Under the pieces are notes generated by a model that searched no databases, was not told the DNA's origin, and saw only the letters and a list, made by a program, of their open reading frames with translations. A DNA stretch of 64,000 bases from the NCBI GenBank assembly GCA_034190875.2, contig CM067354.1, positions 41,414,982-41,478,981 of the forward strand, in the 5' to 3' direction. Source of the stretch: Urechis unicinctus (lineage: Eukaryota; Annelida; Polychaeta; Xenopneusta; Urechidae). The stretch's first letter is position 1. Every line of letters begins with the position of its first letter. Below, one piece after another: positions 27,151 through 44,100 of this stretch. A program made the translations under genes and the position numbers.

Positions 27151-27930
27151 GTATAGTAGCTCAAAGCATGGAATAGAGGTGTTGTATTAATCGATGCTAA
27201 AATATCATCCATTGAATCCTACACCCAGTAAGATGAGCCAATCCAACTAATCCACCAACTGACGGTGACAATGCGTCTGCAACATTCTCTATGGAAACGG
27301 AATAACAAACCCATGGACGCATTATTGAAACATTCTCCAGTTTTTCTATGACGCTGTGGTTGATATAAGTCTAACAATGCGATCGCAAGGTTAGTTTTGT
27401 AGACAGATACTACACAAGCTGTGAATAGGATTATAACCGGTACACACCCACCACGACAATGAACATGTCATACACAGAAGCAACAAATCACTGACAATTT
27501 TTCAAAAACAAACTCAATACCGGCTGTGGACCAGGTTATAATGGAGATTCATCATGAGTTAGTAAGTTATTATAATTCGGCAAAAAGACCTAACAAAACT
27601 AACTTGCCATGCTTCAAAAACAGTCATGGTGTTATTCAGTGCAAAAATGTTATTTGCATTTAATATAGGACAACACAGGTTGTTTTGCGCGTGTTAACCG
27701 CAACGGGAGTAAATATTAAACCACATACTGACAGTGATGATGCATCTGCAACGTTCTCCATGGAAACGGAACAGCAAACACACTATTTAAACATTCTTCT
27801 GTCTTTCTTAAATGCTCTAGTTGATAAATCGAAAGCAACGATGTGACCACAACATTAGTTTTGTAGACAGCTATCACACACACACGATGAAAAAGCCATG
27901 CATAACGGGTACACAGCCACTACGGCAAGG

Positions 27931-28695
27931 ATCTGACCATACACAGCCTGTACTCAGTCACTTCACAGAGGGTTAACAGACCATATACAGCCTGTACTCA
28001 ATCATTACACAGACGGTTAACAGACCATATACAGCCTGTACTCAATCATTAAACAGACGGTACACAGACAATCATTACACAGACGGTTAACAGACCATAT
28101 ACAACCTGTACTCAGTCAGACCACATACAGCCTGTACTCAACCATTACACAGACGGTTAACAGACCATATACAGCCTGTACTCAATCATTACACAGACGG
28201 TTAACAGACCATATACAGCCTGTACTCAGTCATTACTCAGACGGTTAACAGACCATATACACCCTGTACTCAGTCATTAAACGGACGGTTAACAGACCAT
28301 ATACAGCCTGTACTCAGTCATTAAACAGACGGTTAACAGACCATATACAACCTGTACTCAGTCCATTACACAGTCTGTTAACAGACCATATACTGCCTGT
28401 ACTCAGTCATTAAACAGACGGTTAACAGACCATATACAACCTGTACTCAGTCATTAAACAGACGGTTAACAGACCATATACAACCTGTACTCAGTCACTG
28501 CACAGACTGTTAACAGACCATATACAGCCTGTACTCAGTCATTACACAGACGGTTAACAGACCACATACAGCCTGTACTCAGTCATTACACAGACGGTTA
28601 ACAGACCATATACAGTCTGTAATCAGTCACTTCACAGACTGTTAACAGACCATATACAGCCTGTACTCAGTCATTACAAAGACGTTTAACAGACT
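27931..28695. repeat. 44-bp minisatellite, about 17 copies
   Basis: The unit matches the array at 23566-24290 (acagaccatatacagcctgt, actcagtcattacacagacg). It is more regular than its sister and is preceded at 27689-27800 by the same 'gcgtgttaaccgcaacggg' block. Confidence 0.95.
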
Positions 28696-28724
28696 GCATG
28701 CCATCGATATATGGTCTGTGTATT

Positions 28725-29310
28725 GGCTGTGTGCCACCTACGTTAAAAACCTGTGCACTGGCTGTGTGCTGTCTGTGTTGGGTCGGTGCATTGGCTATGT
28801 GCTGTCTGTGTTGGGTCGGTGCACTGGCTGTGTGCTGTCTGTGTTGGGTCTGTGTACTAGATGTGAGCTATCAGTACACGGTCTGTGTACTGGTTGTGTG
28901 CTGTCTGTGTTGCGTCGGTGTACTGGTTGTGTGCTGTCTGTGTTGGGTCTGTGTACTGGCTGTGAGCTATAAGTATACGCTCTGTGAACTCGCTGTGTGT
29001 TGTCTGTGTTGGGTCTGTGTACCGGCTGTAAGCTTTCAGTATACGGTCTGTGTACTGGCTGTGTGCTGGGTGTGTTGGGTCGGTGTACTGTTTGTGTGCT
29101 GTCTGTGTTGGGTCTGTGTACTGGCTGTGAGCTATCAGTATACGGTCTGTGTACTGGCTGTGTGCTATTTGTGTTGAGTCTGTTTACTGGCTGTATGCTA
29201 TCTGTGTTGGGTCGGTGTACTGACTGTGTGCTGTCTGTGTTGGGTCTGTGTACTGGCTGTATGCTGTCTGTGTTTGGTCTATGTACTGGTTGTGTGCTGC
29301 TGGTGCATAG
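28725..29310. repeat. 33-bp minisatellite
   Basis: The unit gctgtctgtgttgggtctgt followed by 'gtactggctgtgt' repeats with insertions of 'gagctatcagtatacg'. With a period divisible by three, both strands carry open frames (about 28698-29177 plus, 28795-29328 minus). Their peptides are pure repeats (CVLSVLGLCTG, STQPVHRPNTD) and I do not regard them as genes. Confidence 0.9.
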
Positions 29311-29330
29311 TCCGTGTATTCCTCCCATAT

Positions 29331-31379
29331 TTCTTTATAACCACGGCAAATCACACTAATATGAGCCAAAAGGGCTGATTCCCAACACGGCTTATATATT
29401 TTACTTGAGAATCGAAGCCGACTTTAGCTTCAAACACAAGGCACGAATGATAGACAGCCAGCCAAACTAATCTTCGGAAAGCAATGGGTAAAGTTTGTAC
29501 CAATACGTGAATGATGTTCAAATAAAAACGTCCAGCGTAACATTGCATGTTATACTCAAAGAGAAGAGCATTTAACTTCTTTAATAGAACACAAAGCAAC
29601 CAGTTTATAATAAAACAAATTCTTTGGTCGCGACTTCAAAGGCTCGTAAAACAAGCAAAAATCATACCCAATTCACGACAACTGTTGAGTAAAACTTCAA
29701 TATTCCTGGCCGTATTACATTAACTGCAGACACCAATAATCACTGTAAAAGCACAAAAGCAAAATACTTCACAGTCAGGTATTTCCTATGAATGGATTCC
29801 CCACCGTGAAAGCTTACTCTACGAACCCTAGATAAGCTAGTGGTGTGGCGGCTAAGACAACTGTGTTCCCGGTTGGGCCGGGTTGTCGCTTGCCCAAATG
29901 TCCCACATGTGAGCATGTTCAATGTAACCTTTATCAACAATGCTTATGTGGCCAGCGCACCAACAACTGGAGTGCTCGTGGGGACCAGTATATCACCAAC
30001 TTATGCCAGCTTGTATCTAAATAGATAACTTCCTATGCTTTCAATGCAGGAGGTACTGTAAAGAAAAACATGTATATATATATATCTCATATAAAAATGC
30101 GACGGAATTTGTGTACGTACAAGCACCTCTTTTCTCAATCGAGTATGATTAAAGTACAATATCAGGATACGCTGTAAACTAAATAACCTATAAAGCAGCC
30201 CTCGTGCATTTCTTCAAATATCACATTGGTAATCTGCGATATACGTTCGGCAAGTTTGCCAGAGAGATCTCACGTATGTAACTGTGGAGGCGAGATATTC
30301 AAGTCACAAACACGTGACAATTCCTAGTAGCTCCTTGAAGCCATTTAACAGATTGTCAGCTAGTTAGCTGCAGTAGGCACTACAGCGGGTATCGTATAAA
30401 AAAATAACATCAACTCATCCATCAACCAGTGAGAGAAGATGCTAAAAATTATCTGATGTCATCGAATCGGGACATGGTTAGCGCGGCCATTTTCAGTGAA
30501 GCAATGTAGATTGGGCGAAAGGCGGAGAATGGATTCGTTTTGAAAACTTGCTGGTTGTTGAGATTGGCAAAACGCAGGTAGATTCTGGTTCAGTTCATTC
30601 AGTCGACCAAATTTTGTATGCAGTGTTGTCAATATATCGTGTAATGTTATGAATTGAATCTTCCTACCAAATAAACATCACTTTTTAACGCTTTTGTAGT
30701 ACGTGAATAGAAATCACATTTTTGTAATCACAAAGCGACCGGTATTTCATTGTGTGCGACTTCAAAGACGCTCTTGACTTTAAGTACGTTCATGAAAATC
30801 ACTTATTTATAAAACTCATTATAACTATCAAAACATCCTGCCTGTATCACCAAAACTTATGTCTGGAAATGAACTACACCCATTGTAACACAGCGTAACA
30901 TAATGCAACACATTGCATCAAATGTAACTCATTGTGGCACAATGCAACATAAAACTAACGCATTGTATCACACAAACAACACATAGCATTAAAAAGCATA
31001 AGTATCGAGTCAGCATGGCAATATATTGCCGGCACCACGTCGTCAACACAACCCATCGGGTGAAGCTAATCGTGGATCCATCGAGCGTGGTTGTAAACAA
31101 GGGTTGTATTCTATTAGCTGCCCGCGTTGTGGTTTGGTTTGCCATCATCATGAAAGCTCACCAATTTCATCAACAAATGATTGGGCTAATATACAAGCTA
31201 CAGGGAGAAAATATGTCATCCATGAATTCTCATCTCCCAGATCTGTTACATTAATGCTTCAATGTCGATCCATCCATTCATCAGGCATTTTCTGCATATT
31301 TGATATCTATCTCTCCTTCAAACGTATCTTTAGATTGTTTTAGACATCTTATGGGTAACCTACGGCGACATCTTTGTAA
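29331..31379. other. Unassigned sequence
   Basis: No gene recognised. There is a short (TA)n run near 30070 and a weak 'gtaacacaatgcaacacattg' type repeat around 30885-30975. Two overlapping plus-strand open frames of about 105 codons (30934-31254 and 31026-31343) have no recognisable features. Confidence 0.45.
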
Positions 31380-31670
31380 GTGAGGTTACACCGATGACGT
31401 CTCTGTTAGGAAGGCTGTCCCAATGGCGATGTTTGTGGGAATACGGCTGTCAAAATGGGAGTCTATTTAAAAACGGCTGTCTCAATGGCGAATTCTAAGT
31501 TAACACGGCTGTCCTTGTGTCGACGTCTTTTCAAATTCGCCAGTGCCAATGGCGATGCCTTTTGCAATAAAGCTGCTGCAAATGTTACGTCAATGTAAAT
31601 ATGGCTAACACAAATGTGACATTTATGTAAATATGGATGTCCTAGCGGCAGCTTCTGTATTATAAAGCCA
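31380..31670. repeat. Degenerate ~36-bp tandem repeat
   Basis: The phrase 'cggctgtcccaatggcgatg' and variants ('ggctgtctcaatggcgaatt', 'ccagtgccaatggcgatgcc', 'atggatgtcctagcggcagc') occur about seven times at roughly 33-40 bp spacing. Confidence 0.7.
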
Positions 31671-33241
<1,571 letters not shown>

Positions 33242-33334
33242 CCTCCCCCTCTCTCCCTGTCTATCTACCTGCCTACTGACTTTCCGACCCACCTACCGAC
33301 CTATCTACCTGCCTGTAAGCATATATATTTACAT

Positions 33335-33351
33335 ACCTACACACACACACA

Positions 33352-33407
<56 letters not shown>

Positions 33408-33484
33408 CTCTCTCTCTCTCCCACACACACACACATACATGCAAACGTACATACATACATACATACATACATACATACATACAT

Positions 33485-33566
<82 letters not shown>

Positions 33567-33855
33567 ACACACACACATACATCATACATACATACATACA
33601 TACATACATACATACATACATACATACATACATACATACATACATACATACATACATACATACATACATACATACATACATACATACATACATACATACA
33701 TACATACATACATACATACATACATACATACATACATACATACATACATACATACATACATACATACATACATACATACATACATACATACATACATACA
33801 TACATACATACATACATACATACATACATACATACATACATACATACATACACAC
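33335..33855. repeat. Compound (CA)n/(CT)n/(ACAT)n microsatellite
   Basis: CA and CT runs (33335-33440) are followed by ACAT repeats, a long CA run to about 33580 and then about 270 bp of almost perfect ACAT tetranucleotide repeat to 33851. Open frames of MYVC or THTYI repeats on both strands are artefacts of it. Confidence 0.98.
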
Positions 33856-36800
33856 AACTATTGTACCCAGTTATCGCCCCAACCTTCTGTTCTGTCTACG
33901 CCTCTCCTTGACACGTGCTGCACTGTCAAGCGTCTCAAGAGATTTTATTACCAAAGTATATAAGTTCCTTCATCAACAGATACTTATCTACAATTTTAAC
34001 AAGGTCTGAATGGATGTACAAAGTGGTTTTATCTGCAAAGGAATGTCTGCTGAACAAATGGCTGTCACTTGTAGATAATACCAAAAAAAATGAGAACATG
34101 TTATTCCAAATCCCTTTACTTGAAATTTAACAGTACTGCTTGGAATTTGATGTTCCTCTCCAACAGCGCCGCCTATTGGGCAGAGGGGTGTGTTACGCCG
34201 CCAACATACAGCTAACGCCTCCTTTCTGTGTCCTAAACTCTCAGAGTAAATCGCCTGATGTTGAAACACTATCGTGTTCATTTTATAGACAATTTTTTTT
34301 CTCAATGGGATGTATTACTGACTAAGCATTGTCAACTTCGTGACAATAAATAAACCAACGTTTTTCGTTGGCGTCACCCGACCAGTTTGGATGTGTCTAA
34401 GTCTACCCAATGGCACAACAAAGCGTCAAAAATAATCTGCTATTATTATCGTGAGCCAGCCCAGCAGATAACCTGAGGCAAGGGAGAGATGACGTCGTCT
34501 TCTCGTACGAGGTCAGACCCCTCCAGGTGAAGTCATCTGTGGCAACAACAACTCACCTCTGGGCGATCAACACGAGCTACAATGTCTTGATTGTTTGGGG
34601 CATCACTGGGGAAATAAGTGGCGTACCAACAATTGTGATATTAGCAACGCATATGATCTGATGGGTTAACATACCTACGTCACATTCGTCCTAGGAACAA
34701 CAGCATTTGGTGATTCGTGTGGGAAATGGATCAAACATTTGTAATCTTAAAACAGACAATTTATTTTAGATAATTTAACAATGCGCTTTGTGAATACACT
34801 TTGAGAGTGCTATATGAATCCTCTCCTTGCGTAACTACGAAAACCATGCGTTGTAAGAGCGGGTTGCGTATTCTGCATCGACCCATGGGCGCTAATTACT
34901 ATACGTCATTCTGCAACAATCAGCTTTATATTGTGAAACTAGTTAACGTAACAGGTGTCCGACCATTCATAGTGAAAAAGAACTGTTATTTTGTGCTCGA
35001 TTTATTAAGATGAATTTTAAATTTGATGGAGTACGTAATAGCACAGTCGACCGAAACTCTTGTTGTGACTTATGTTCATAAATACAGCCAAAGGAAGTGG
35101 TATTTTTTTTCAAAGACAAAGATAGGTGTTTGAGTACGAGGCAACTATAATCCATATCACCCGGGGATTATTGTTGGCTCAACAAACAATCAAGGCTTAA
35201 GTAGGCTAGGACAACCAAAACAGACAGACTGCATCACGATTCGGCAGCTGTTGTCGGGTGTATCAATTATCGCCCATTGAGCGCCTACACCAGCAGACAC
35301 AATGAGTTGACATCTGCTGCAAAGCATTGCGGTGTGAATCGACCGAAGACATTCCGCACAATTGGCTCGTGTTATAACCTTGATGCGAAGACAACTAACT
35401 AGGCTGAACATCGGAATGCACGGAACAGCAAAAACTATCATGGTCCGACAAAAATACAAATTTACGATGCAAGAATGTTTCATGCAGGACAGACAATCGT
35501 GAAAGAACGTCCGAATCGTGTCATTAACCTCTCTGCTTTGTAAGAATTCTTGGTTCGTCTTTCGTCGAAGGAGCCGTTACGTTACGCTTGGGGACTAGAG
35601 TGGGGGGTTGGGGGCGGTATTTTGGGGTGGGTGTGGTGATTATGGGCGTTAGGAGAGGTGTACGTGCTAGAGTGATAGAGCGTTAGGGAGGCTGGGGTTG
35701 AAATCGACCAAAAAAGCGTAAAGTAATTTGCGAACGGTCGCAAAGCATGCTGTCAAACAACCGTACAAACACAAGTACTGTAATAATGATCCAAACCTCA
35801 ACTTGTAGTTGGTGCCACAATTAATTTTTAACTAAATATCATTTGAATTCGCGATTACAAATATACACGCAAATACCACGAAAGTATATCTTTCATTATC
35901 CAAATAACATTACAAAGAGGAAAACTATTAATGCCACTACAAACAAGGCATCGCAGGCAAATTAATATTTTTGGAGGAGTGATGTTGTTATTACGACTGG
36001 GACACCTGCTGAAGCAGGTACCCATGGGACACTGTTAAGCTTGCTGTACGAAAGCTGTGCTAAGCAGGTGTCTTTCGGGATGGTCTTGGTTAAAAAAGGA
36101 TAGAGATTGATTCTGTGATAAGATGGAACGTATTTTTTTTATTTAGACATGTCTATTAATAGATTAACTTCTGCCTTCTCATCGAACGTCAGCCAACTGG
36201 CGGCAAGATTTTCTACAGTACGCCTTTCTGGTGGGTCTATTTTTCTGTCACACGTGCAGCACGTCACATTTTGTTGGCATCGTGATTGACTAACCGACGT
36301 TCCGTCCAGCTGGGAACACTGAGGCTTTTCATCAAATTAATTGGAAAAGGAAAACATTTAAGTACACTGGTGTTATAGCAAAATAGCTAATGATTTTATA
36401 AAGCGTCTTTAGGACCACAACGAAATGGGTATTCCCATGGGACATGTATGACGCCGGCTGATTGTGGTGAACAGCCCTAATTATCGCTCTTTCACTACTT
36501 CAACGGCGCACCCCCTTACCACCCCGCGAATTCTATCATTCCTGTAATGTCCATTTTACCTTCATGCAATAGTGATCTTCACTGAGTCGAGTCTATTTTA
36601 CCTACTGACACTATCGTTGGAGGCCACCTGCATATAACGGATCGTTGGCCAAATACCTTGAATTAGCCCAACAGACTAACAGTCGATCGGGTACTCCCAA
36701 GCTCCACTTGGTTCAAAAGAGCTACCTTGAATGTCCTCAAGTTGAAGGTAACTTTGCTGCCTCGACAAGTCACAGGTGAACAAATCAATACACGTTATGA

Positions 36801-37722
36801 TGCATTGAGTGATAAAACGACCCTGTCACAATCATTACGTCCTTCACCACGGTGCTGTTGTAATACATTGATCATAACGTACATATACCTCTTGCTGGAA
36901 CGCTATGACAGTACAATAAGGCCAGTGACAATGCTTCGAAAACCTTTTATCCAATAACAACAGGTAGATATCGTTTACAAAGTTGCAAAAATCACTCACT
37001 CTAATAAGCAGCGTTTTCTTTTTCACTTAGTAGCCAGCAACCCGAGAAGGGATAGTTTAAAATCAGCCACGTATATAAAGCTGGTTCCTTAATATCTAGT
37101 TCTTCGCCCCCAAAATCAACCCATCAATTTGTTAATGCCACAGGTGCTGTGCCCTGGTCTTTGGCCAAGATTTATAACCACCAAGACGCCAAATTTACTA
37201 AACATGGGTACCAAATGGTTGGCCCAGTGTTTCGTGCTTCCCTCATTTGTCTTCCACCCAGGACATCATACATAGTAAGTTTGCTGATGTTCATTAGTCA
37301 GACATCATGGGACCCCACATTCTATGTGGGGTGCTGCAGTATGTCACATCTAGTAGCAACCATATCTGTTGCTTAGCTGGAGTCCCACCAAGTGATTCAG
37401 GGGTCTGGTCAAGAAGTTTCCATGTCCATATTATCTAATTATGAGATCAGATCTGTAAACTTTAGAATTTGGAAGGAAATTGTAACCAATTATACTTTAC
37501 ATCAGTAATCTGGATGGAAGGGATGTAGGAGTTTTAAGTGAAAGCTAGATACAAATTGCCCTCTTTATGTTTACTCACTAAGACATGCATACAGCAAAGC
37601 TGGTGCACTTTCAATATATCCAAAAAGTGACACTCCCATCATGAATCAGGCCTTTCACATTTATTTTTTCCCCCGTGTTTCCAGCAGAGAAGGGACAAAC
37701 ACCGCCATAATGTCAGGACCTA
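33856..37722. other. Gene-free stretch with a G-rich patch
   Basis: No gene recognised. A G-rich tract at about 35585-35700 (ggggggttgggggcggtatt, ttggggtgggtgtggtg) could form quadruplex structure. Other open frames are short and have no recognisable domains. Confidence 0.45.
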
Positions 37723-37728
37723 TTTATT
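37723..37728 (-). terminator. RPS6: RPS6 poly(A) signal AATAAA
   Basis: The minus-strand hexamer AATAAA lies only 12 bases beyond the RPS6 stop codon, predicting a very short 3' UTR. A second AATAAA-like hexamer further downstream near 37660 is possible. Confidence 0.7.
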
Positions 37729-37740
37729 AGTTCACATTGA

Positions 37741-40401
<2,661 letters not shown>

Positions 40402-40436
40402 ATTCACCCCGTTGGTGCACTTCTCACAAGGGGTCC

Positions 40437-40444
40437 GGAAAGAG
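40437..40444 (-). promoter_or_regulatory. RPS6: 5'TOP-like transcription start of RPS6
   Basis: On the minus strand the sequence CTCTTTCC begins at 40444, 43 bases before the ATG. A cytosine followed by an uninterrupted pyrimidine run is the terminal oligopyrimidine signature of ribosomal-protein mRNAs, which couples their translation to growth signalling. The exact start is inferred from sequence only. Confidence 0.75.
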
Positions 40445-40954
40445 ACCGAAACCTCGTCTTTTCTCGCTTCATTACGAGCTCTCGTGGCACAGCCAATAGT
40501 CTGCTCCTAATGTAGGTCAATTTTTCGCGCACGATGTTTTGATGATATTTGCTTCGGAAGTTCTGTTTGCTGGTTTGCCGTAACAAGAAGTCATACTACT
40601 TTTGATAATTTGTGGGTGATAATTTTGTTGTCCAAATGTGTTAAATACCCAATATAGACTTTAAGCACAAGTTAAATCTAAGTGTCAAGCGTATCATTTG
40701 TAAACATTGCTATGTACGATGACAAGAGCCTGAAGAGATACACTAGGTACTGTTGACAGCACTGGATCAGTCACACTCCAGTCCATAACAGCATCAGCCG
40801 CAGTGGTGATACTGGATACCGAGTTTTAATTGCAGCATATGGTTATATTTGACAGCGCTAGGCTGTCGTGTAACTATCTTATACGATGAACCTCGATGGA
40901 GTGGGTGCCTGTGTCTTGCAGTTGCTGGTGTGAGACGGGTGTAGAAGTAGCTGC
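40445..40954. promoter_or_regulatory. Shared divergent promoter of RPS6 and TP53BP1
   Basis: The two genes start back to back with about 510 bp between the RPS6 start and the TP53BP1 initiator codon. A CCAAT box lies at 40493-40497 (agccaatag) and an ETS-like cttcggaagt near 40552-40561. No strong TATA box is visible on the TP53BP1 side. Bidirectional activity is inferred from layout. Confidence 0.6.
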
Positions 40955-41119
40955 ATGGCGATGGACAGTGACCTTCCATGGGGGGGACTGTTTAGTGAGC
41001 CTGACAGCAACTTCATGGTAGCAGACTCTCAACCATGTGATTCTCAACCATGTGACCTGGATCCACAAAACATGTTCTCTCATCTCAAGGCTTTATCAGA
41101 GCCAAGAACATCCACGAAG
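40955..41119 (+). CDS. TP53BP1: 53BP1 exon 1, N-terminus with SQ motifs
   Basis: Starts MAMDSDLPWGGLF and contains ADSQPCDSQPC and MFSHLKALSEP. These parallel the DSDFSQ...EDSQP...HFSML...LP order of the vertebrate N-terminus. Two SQ dipeptides offer ATM-type phosphorylation sites. The downstream donor is AAG|GTAGTC, phase 0. A second ATG two codons later is an alternative start. Confidence 0.85.
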
Positions 41120-44100
41120 GTAGTCATATGGTCATCTTTGCTGCCTCAGAACTAACAAAATAGTATTGGAATCAAATGTGAGCTGTACTGTACATATTAT
41201 GTATTCACTCTAATGCATTCTTATGACCCTGATTTAGTTGGCAATAGGTATCTATAATGGATGTTCATACCAAACATTTGGTATTGTGCCTAGTTAGGAT
41301 CAGCACCTAAGGTGCTATGTCTTTTCTCATATGCAGAGGTGGAAACTAATGGTTGCCCACCCAACAATGGTTACTGAAAACAATTTTGGGCGAATTCACC
41401 TAGCCACGCGGCCATTTGTGACGTTTGTCTTCAGTTTTTGTCGGCGCATGATACCAGTATCATAAAATATGTGTCAACAAGCTTTTGATCAGATAAGCGT
41501 AGTTTGTCTGCGATAGAATTACTGCGTGTCAATATAGGATAGGAGCAGATCACACGGATCAGCACCTGCAGAATCATTTATTGTCTAACACAAGTTATAA
41601 AACTGATAAAGTAACCCTAACCTTTTACGTGCCGCATTTAGTCCAAACTAGAAGAGAAACTATATCGTCGTTTTACAATGAATGGCTTTATACCACTGAC
41701 AGTCCAGAGGGAAAAAATCAACTTCCCCGCATCTTTTGAATTTTCCCAGCATTGCTTTTCATGGACAAAAATAATTTGTGCTATGAAGCGCGATATGCAC
41801 GTCTTTTAAATACTAGTGAATAAAGTTAATTAGTTACTGTAAGTCTAGTAAGCTGTTGGAAATGTTGCGCTTTACCAGTTGTGAACTGAAATAGGATAGA
41901 TTATCTTGTCTCTATGTATCATACATACTTGCACTGATCACAATAACTTGAGCTAAGTGAAGCATGCTAGCAGTCCTGCTGTTTTTGCAACCTCACCTCT
42001 GTCAGACTTCAAAGAGAAACAATGAAGGATGTGAGAAGGAAGTGGATTACAGGTATGAAGCTGACGCAGGTAAGAGAGCCTTCGATGTGATGGGCCAAAT
42101 GAAGAACTTGCTGTCCAGTTTATGCTACTCTACATCAGATGACCTCATCACTGTTCTTCTTCAGTCTCCTGATATTCACAACTTTGATCCATCGTAGGCA
42201 AAGATGACCCAGCTTTATGGAGTCAGAGAGTCTTTGTGAGGACATCACTGTCAATGACACAGAATCATTAGAGAGTGTATGTGCAGGTGCCGACAGACTG
42301 CTTGATTTCGCAAGCATAGACAAATGATGAGTGTTTGGACATACTTTTTGCAGTTAAGGCATGCTAAGTGTTCATTTCTATTTGTCTTTGTATATATTAT
42401 ATCTGTGAATTACTTGTATCTTAGGGGGTAATAAAGGTTTATATTTGGACATGGGCTTATGTTATTTTTTGGCCGGTGACTTTTGTAAGTTAACAGCCGT
42501 GAAGGTTGGTTGTTAATTTTGTTAGTTTCCACATCTGCATATGTTACCTTTTTAAGATAACCTTTAACATTTAGCAATCACTTCATACCCCATCATTTCA
42601 TTGAGTTGTATATCATAAGCGTTGTATTTTGCATGTGCTTAAAGTCAACCTACTTTACAATCAATCTTCAAGGTTTCAAATGCATTAATTATGATAAATT
42701 ATTTGTTACAGAACCTTGCATCAATACCTAATCCTGGGTACAGCTATGGCAGAATCTAGCCATGTACTCTGTGACCCACCACATGGAGGTACCATCTCTA
42801 AGAACCACGTTCAGGTGAGGAGCTCCATGACAGGTGGCAGCAGTGGTCGTGGTGATCCACCCTCACATGCAGGTGACCTTTATGACATCGCCAATATCAT
42901 GTTGGCCATTATTTTGTCGATTAAGCTTATTCATCACCATACACCATGTTTGATTGCAGTCCTTATATACTCATGTTGTTTCATATTATGGTATGTATGT
43001 AGGTTCATCTGGGGGTGGTCAAGGTGATGATCACCAAGGGAGTGACATGGGTGATCATGGCGACAGCAACCATGGCAACAATCCAGGTGGAAATAGTGGT
43101 GCAGGGGGTGATGGAAATGGTAACCGTGGAAACAACGATGATGAGGGACAGGATGAAGAAGAGGAGGATGAAGAGCATCAGGAGTCTGCACCAAGCTCGG
43201 GCCACTCCAGGTTCACCGATTATTCCATTGTCATTGTTACTCTTGTTATCCTAACCTCACTTGTCTGTGATATATTAATTATATTGTCACTGCTGTTTTT
43301 GATATGGCTGCAGTGGGTCTATGCCTGAGCTGGTGCCTCCACCTAGTGGCAATGGGACAGTGCTGCTGCCTCATCCAGACACAGAGCCTCCAGGTACTGC
43401 AATCACCAAGACCACTGACCAACAACTCACATGCTTATAGATATACGTATATTATCAGAGTGGCCTGACAGCATTATTTTCAGTAAACACTTTAACTGTT
43501 GTGGACCAACAAATAATTTTATCAGGGCACCAGCTTTCTTGGCCAGATTGGCCACATACAAAATATGTAAAGCTCAATCTCTGATTGTAAAATATATCAG
43601 CAAGCCTGAACATAGTCTTAGCCAGGATTTCCAACACGCCCGTCCACCCCCTGCCCCCACCCCATCGATATCCCCTTCCCCCGGCCAGCATCCTTGTCAT
43701 CGTCGCCACCCCCCCCCCCCCACTTTTTCATACAGTCAACACGGCACATCAACACAACCACTGGGGTGGAAACTAACAAAATTAGCTACCAGCCATCAGG
43801 GCCCAAATCATAACATAACCATATACCCAAATATTAATCTTTATTACCTACTACAATACCTATAATTCACAGATAACATATGTACGAAGACAAGTAGAAA
43901 TTAACACTTAGCACGCCTTAACTGCAAACACTCATCTCTTGTCTATGCTTGCAAAATCAAGCAGTTTGTCAGCACCCACACACACAGTATCTAATGATTC
44001 TGTCTTACTGTCAGGATCGAAGTTGTGAATATTATGAGGTTGACTAATGTGGAATGGCTTAAACTAGACCGCCAGTTACTCTTGGTTTTGCCCATCGCAT

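Noticed and set aside
28698-29328. Opposing 159- and 177-codon open frames
   Set aside because: Both are translations of the 33-bp array. Neither has a non-repetitive part.
33337-33963. Open frames of 160-174 codons on both strands
   Set aside because: They are pure translations of the ACAT/CA microsatellite (MYVC and THTYI repeats).
41964-42197. Independent 77-codon gene
   Set aside because: It lies entirely inside the transposon copy with defined ends. It is treated as decayed transposon sequence.
42934-43205. Minus-strand histidine-rich and hydrophobic open frames
   Set aside because: They are shadows of 53BP1 exon 3, which encodes a Gly/Asp/Asn/Glu-rich segment in a consistent splice phase.
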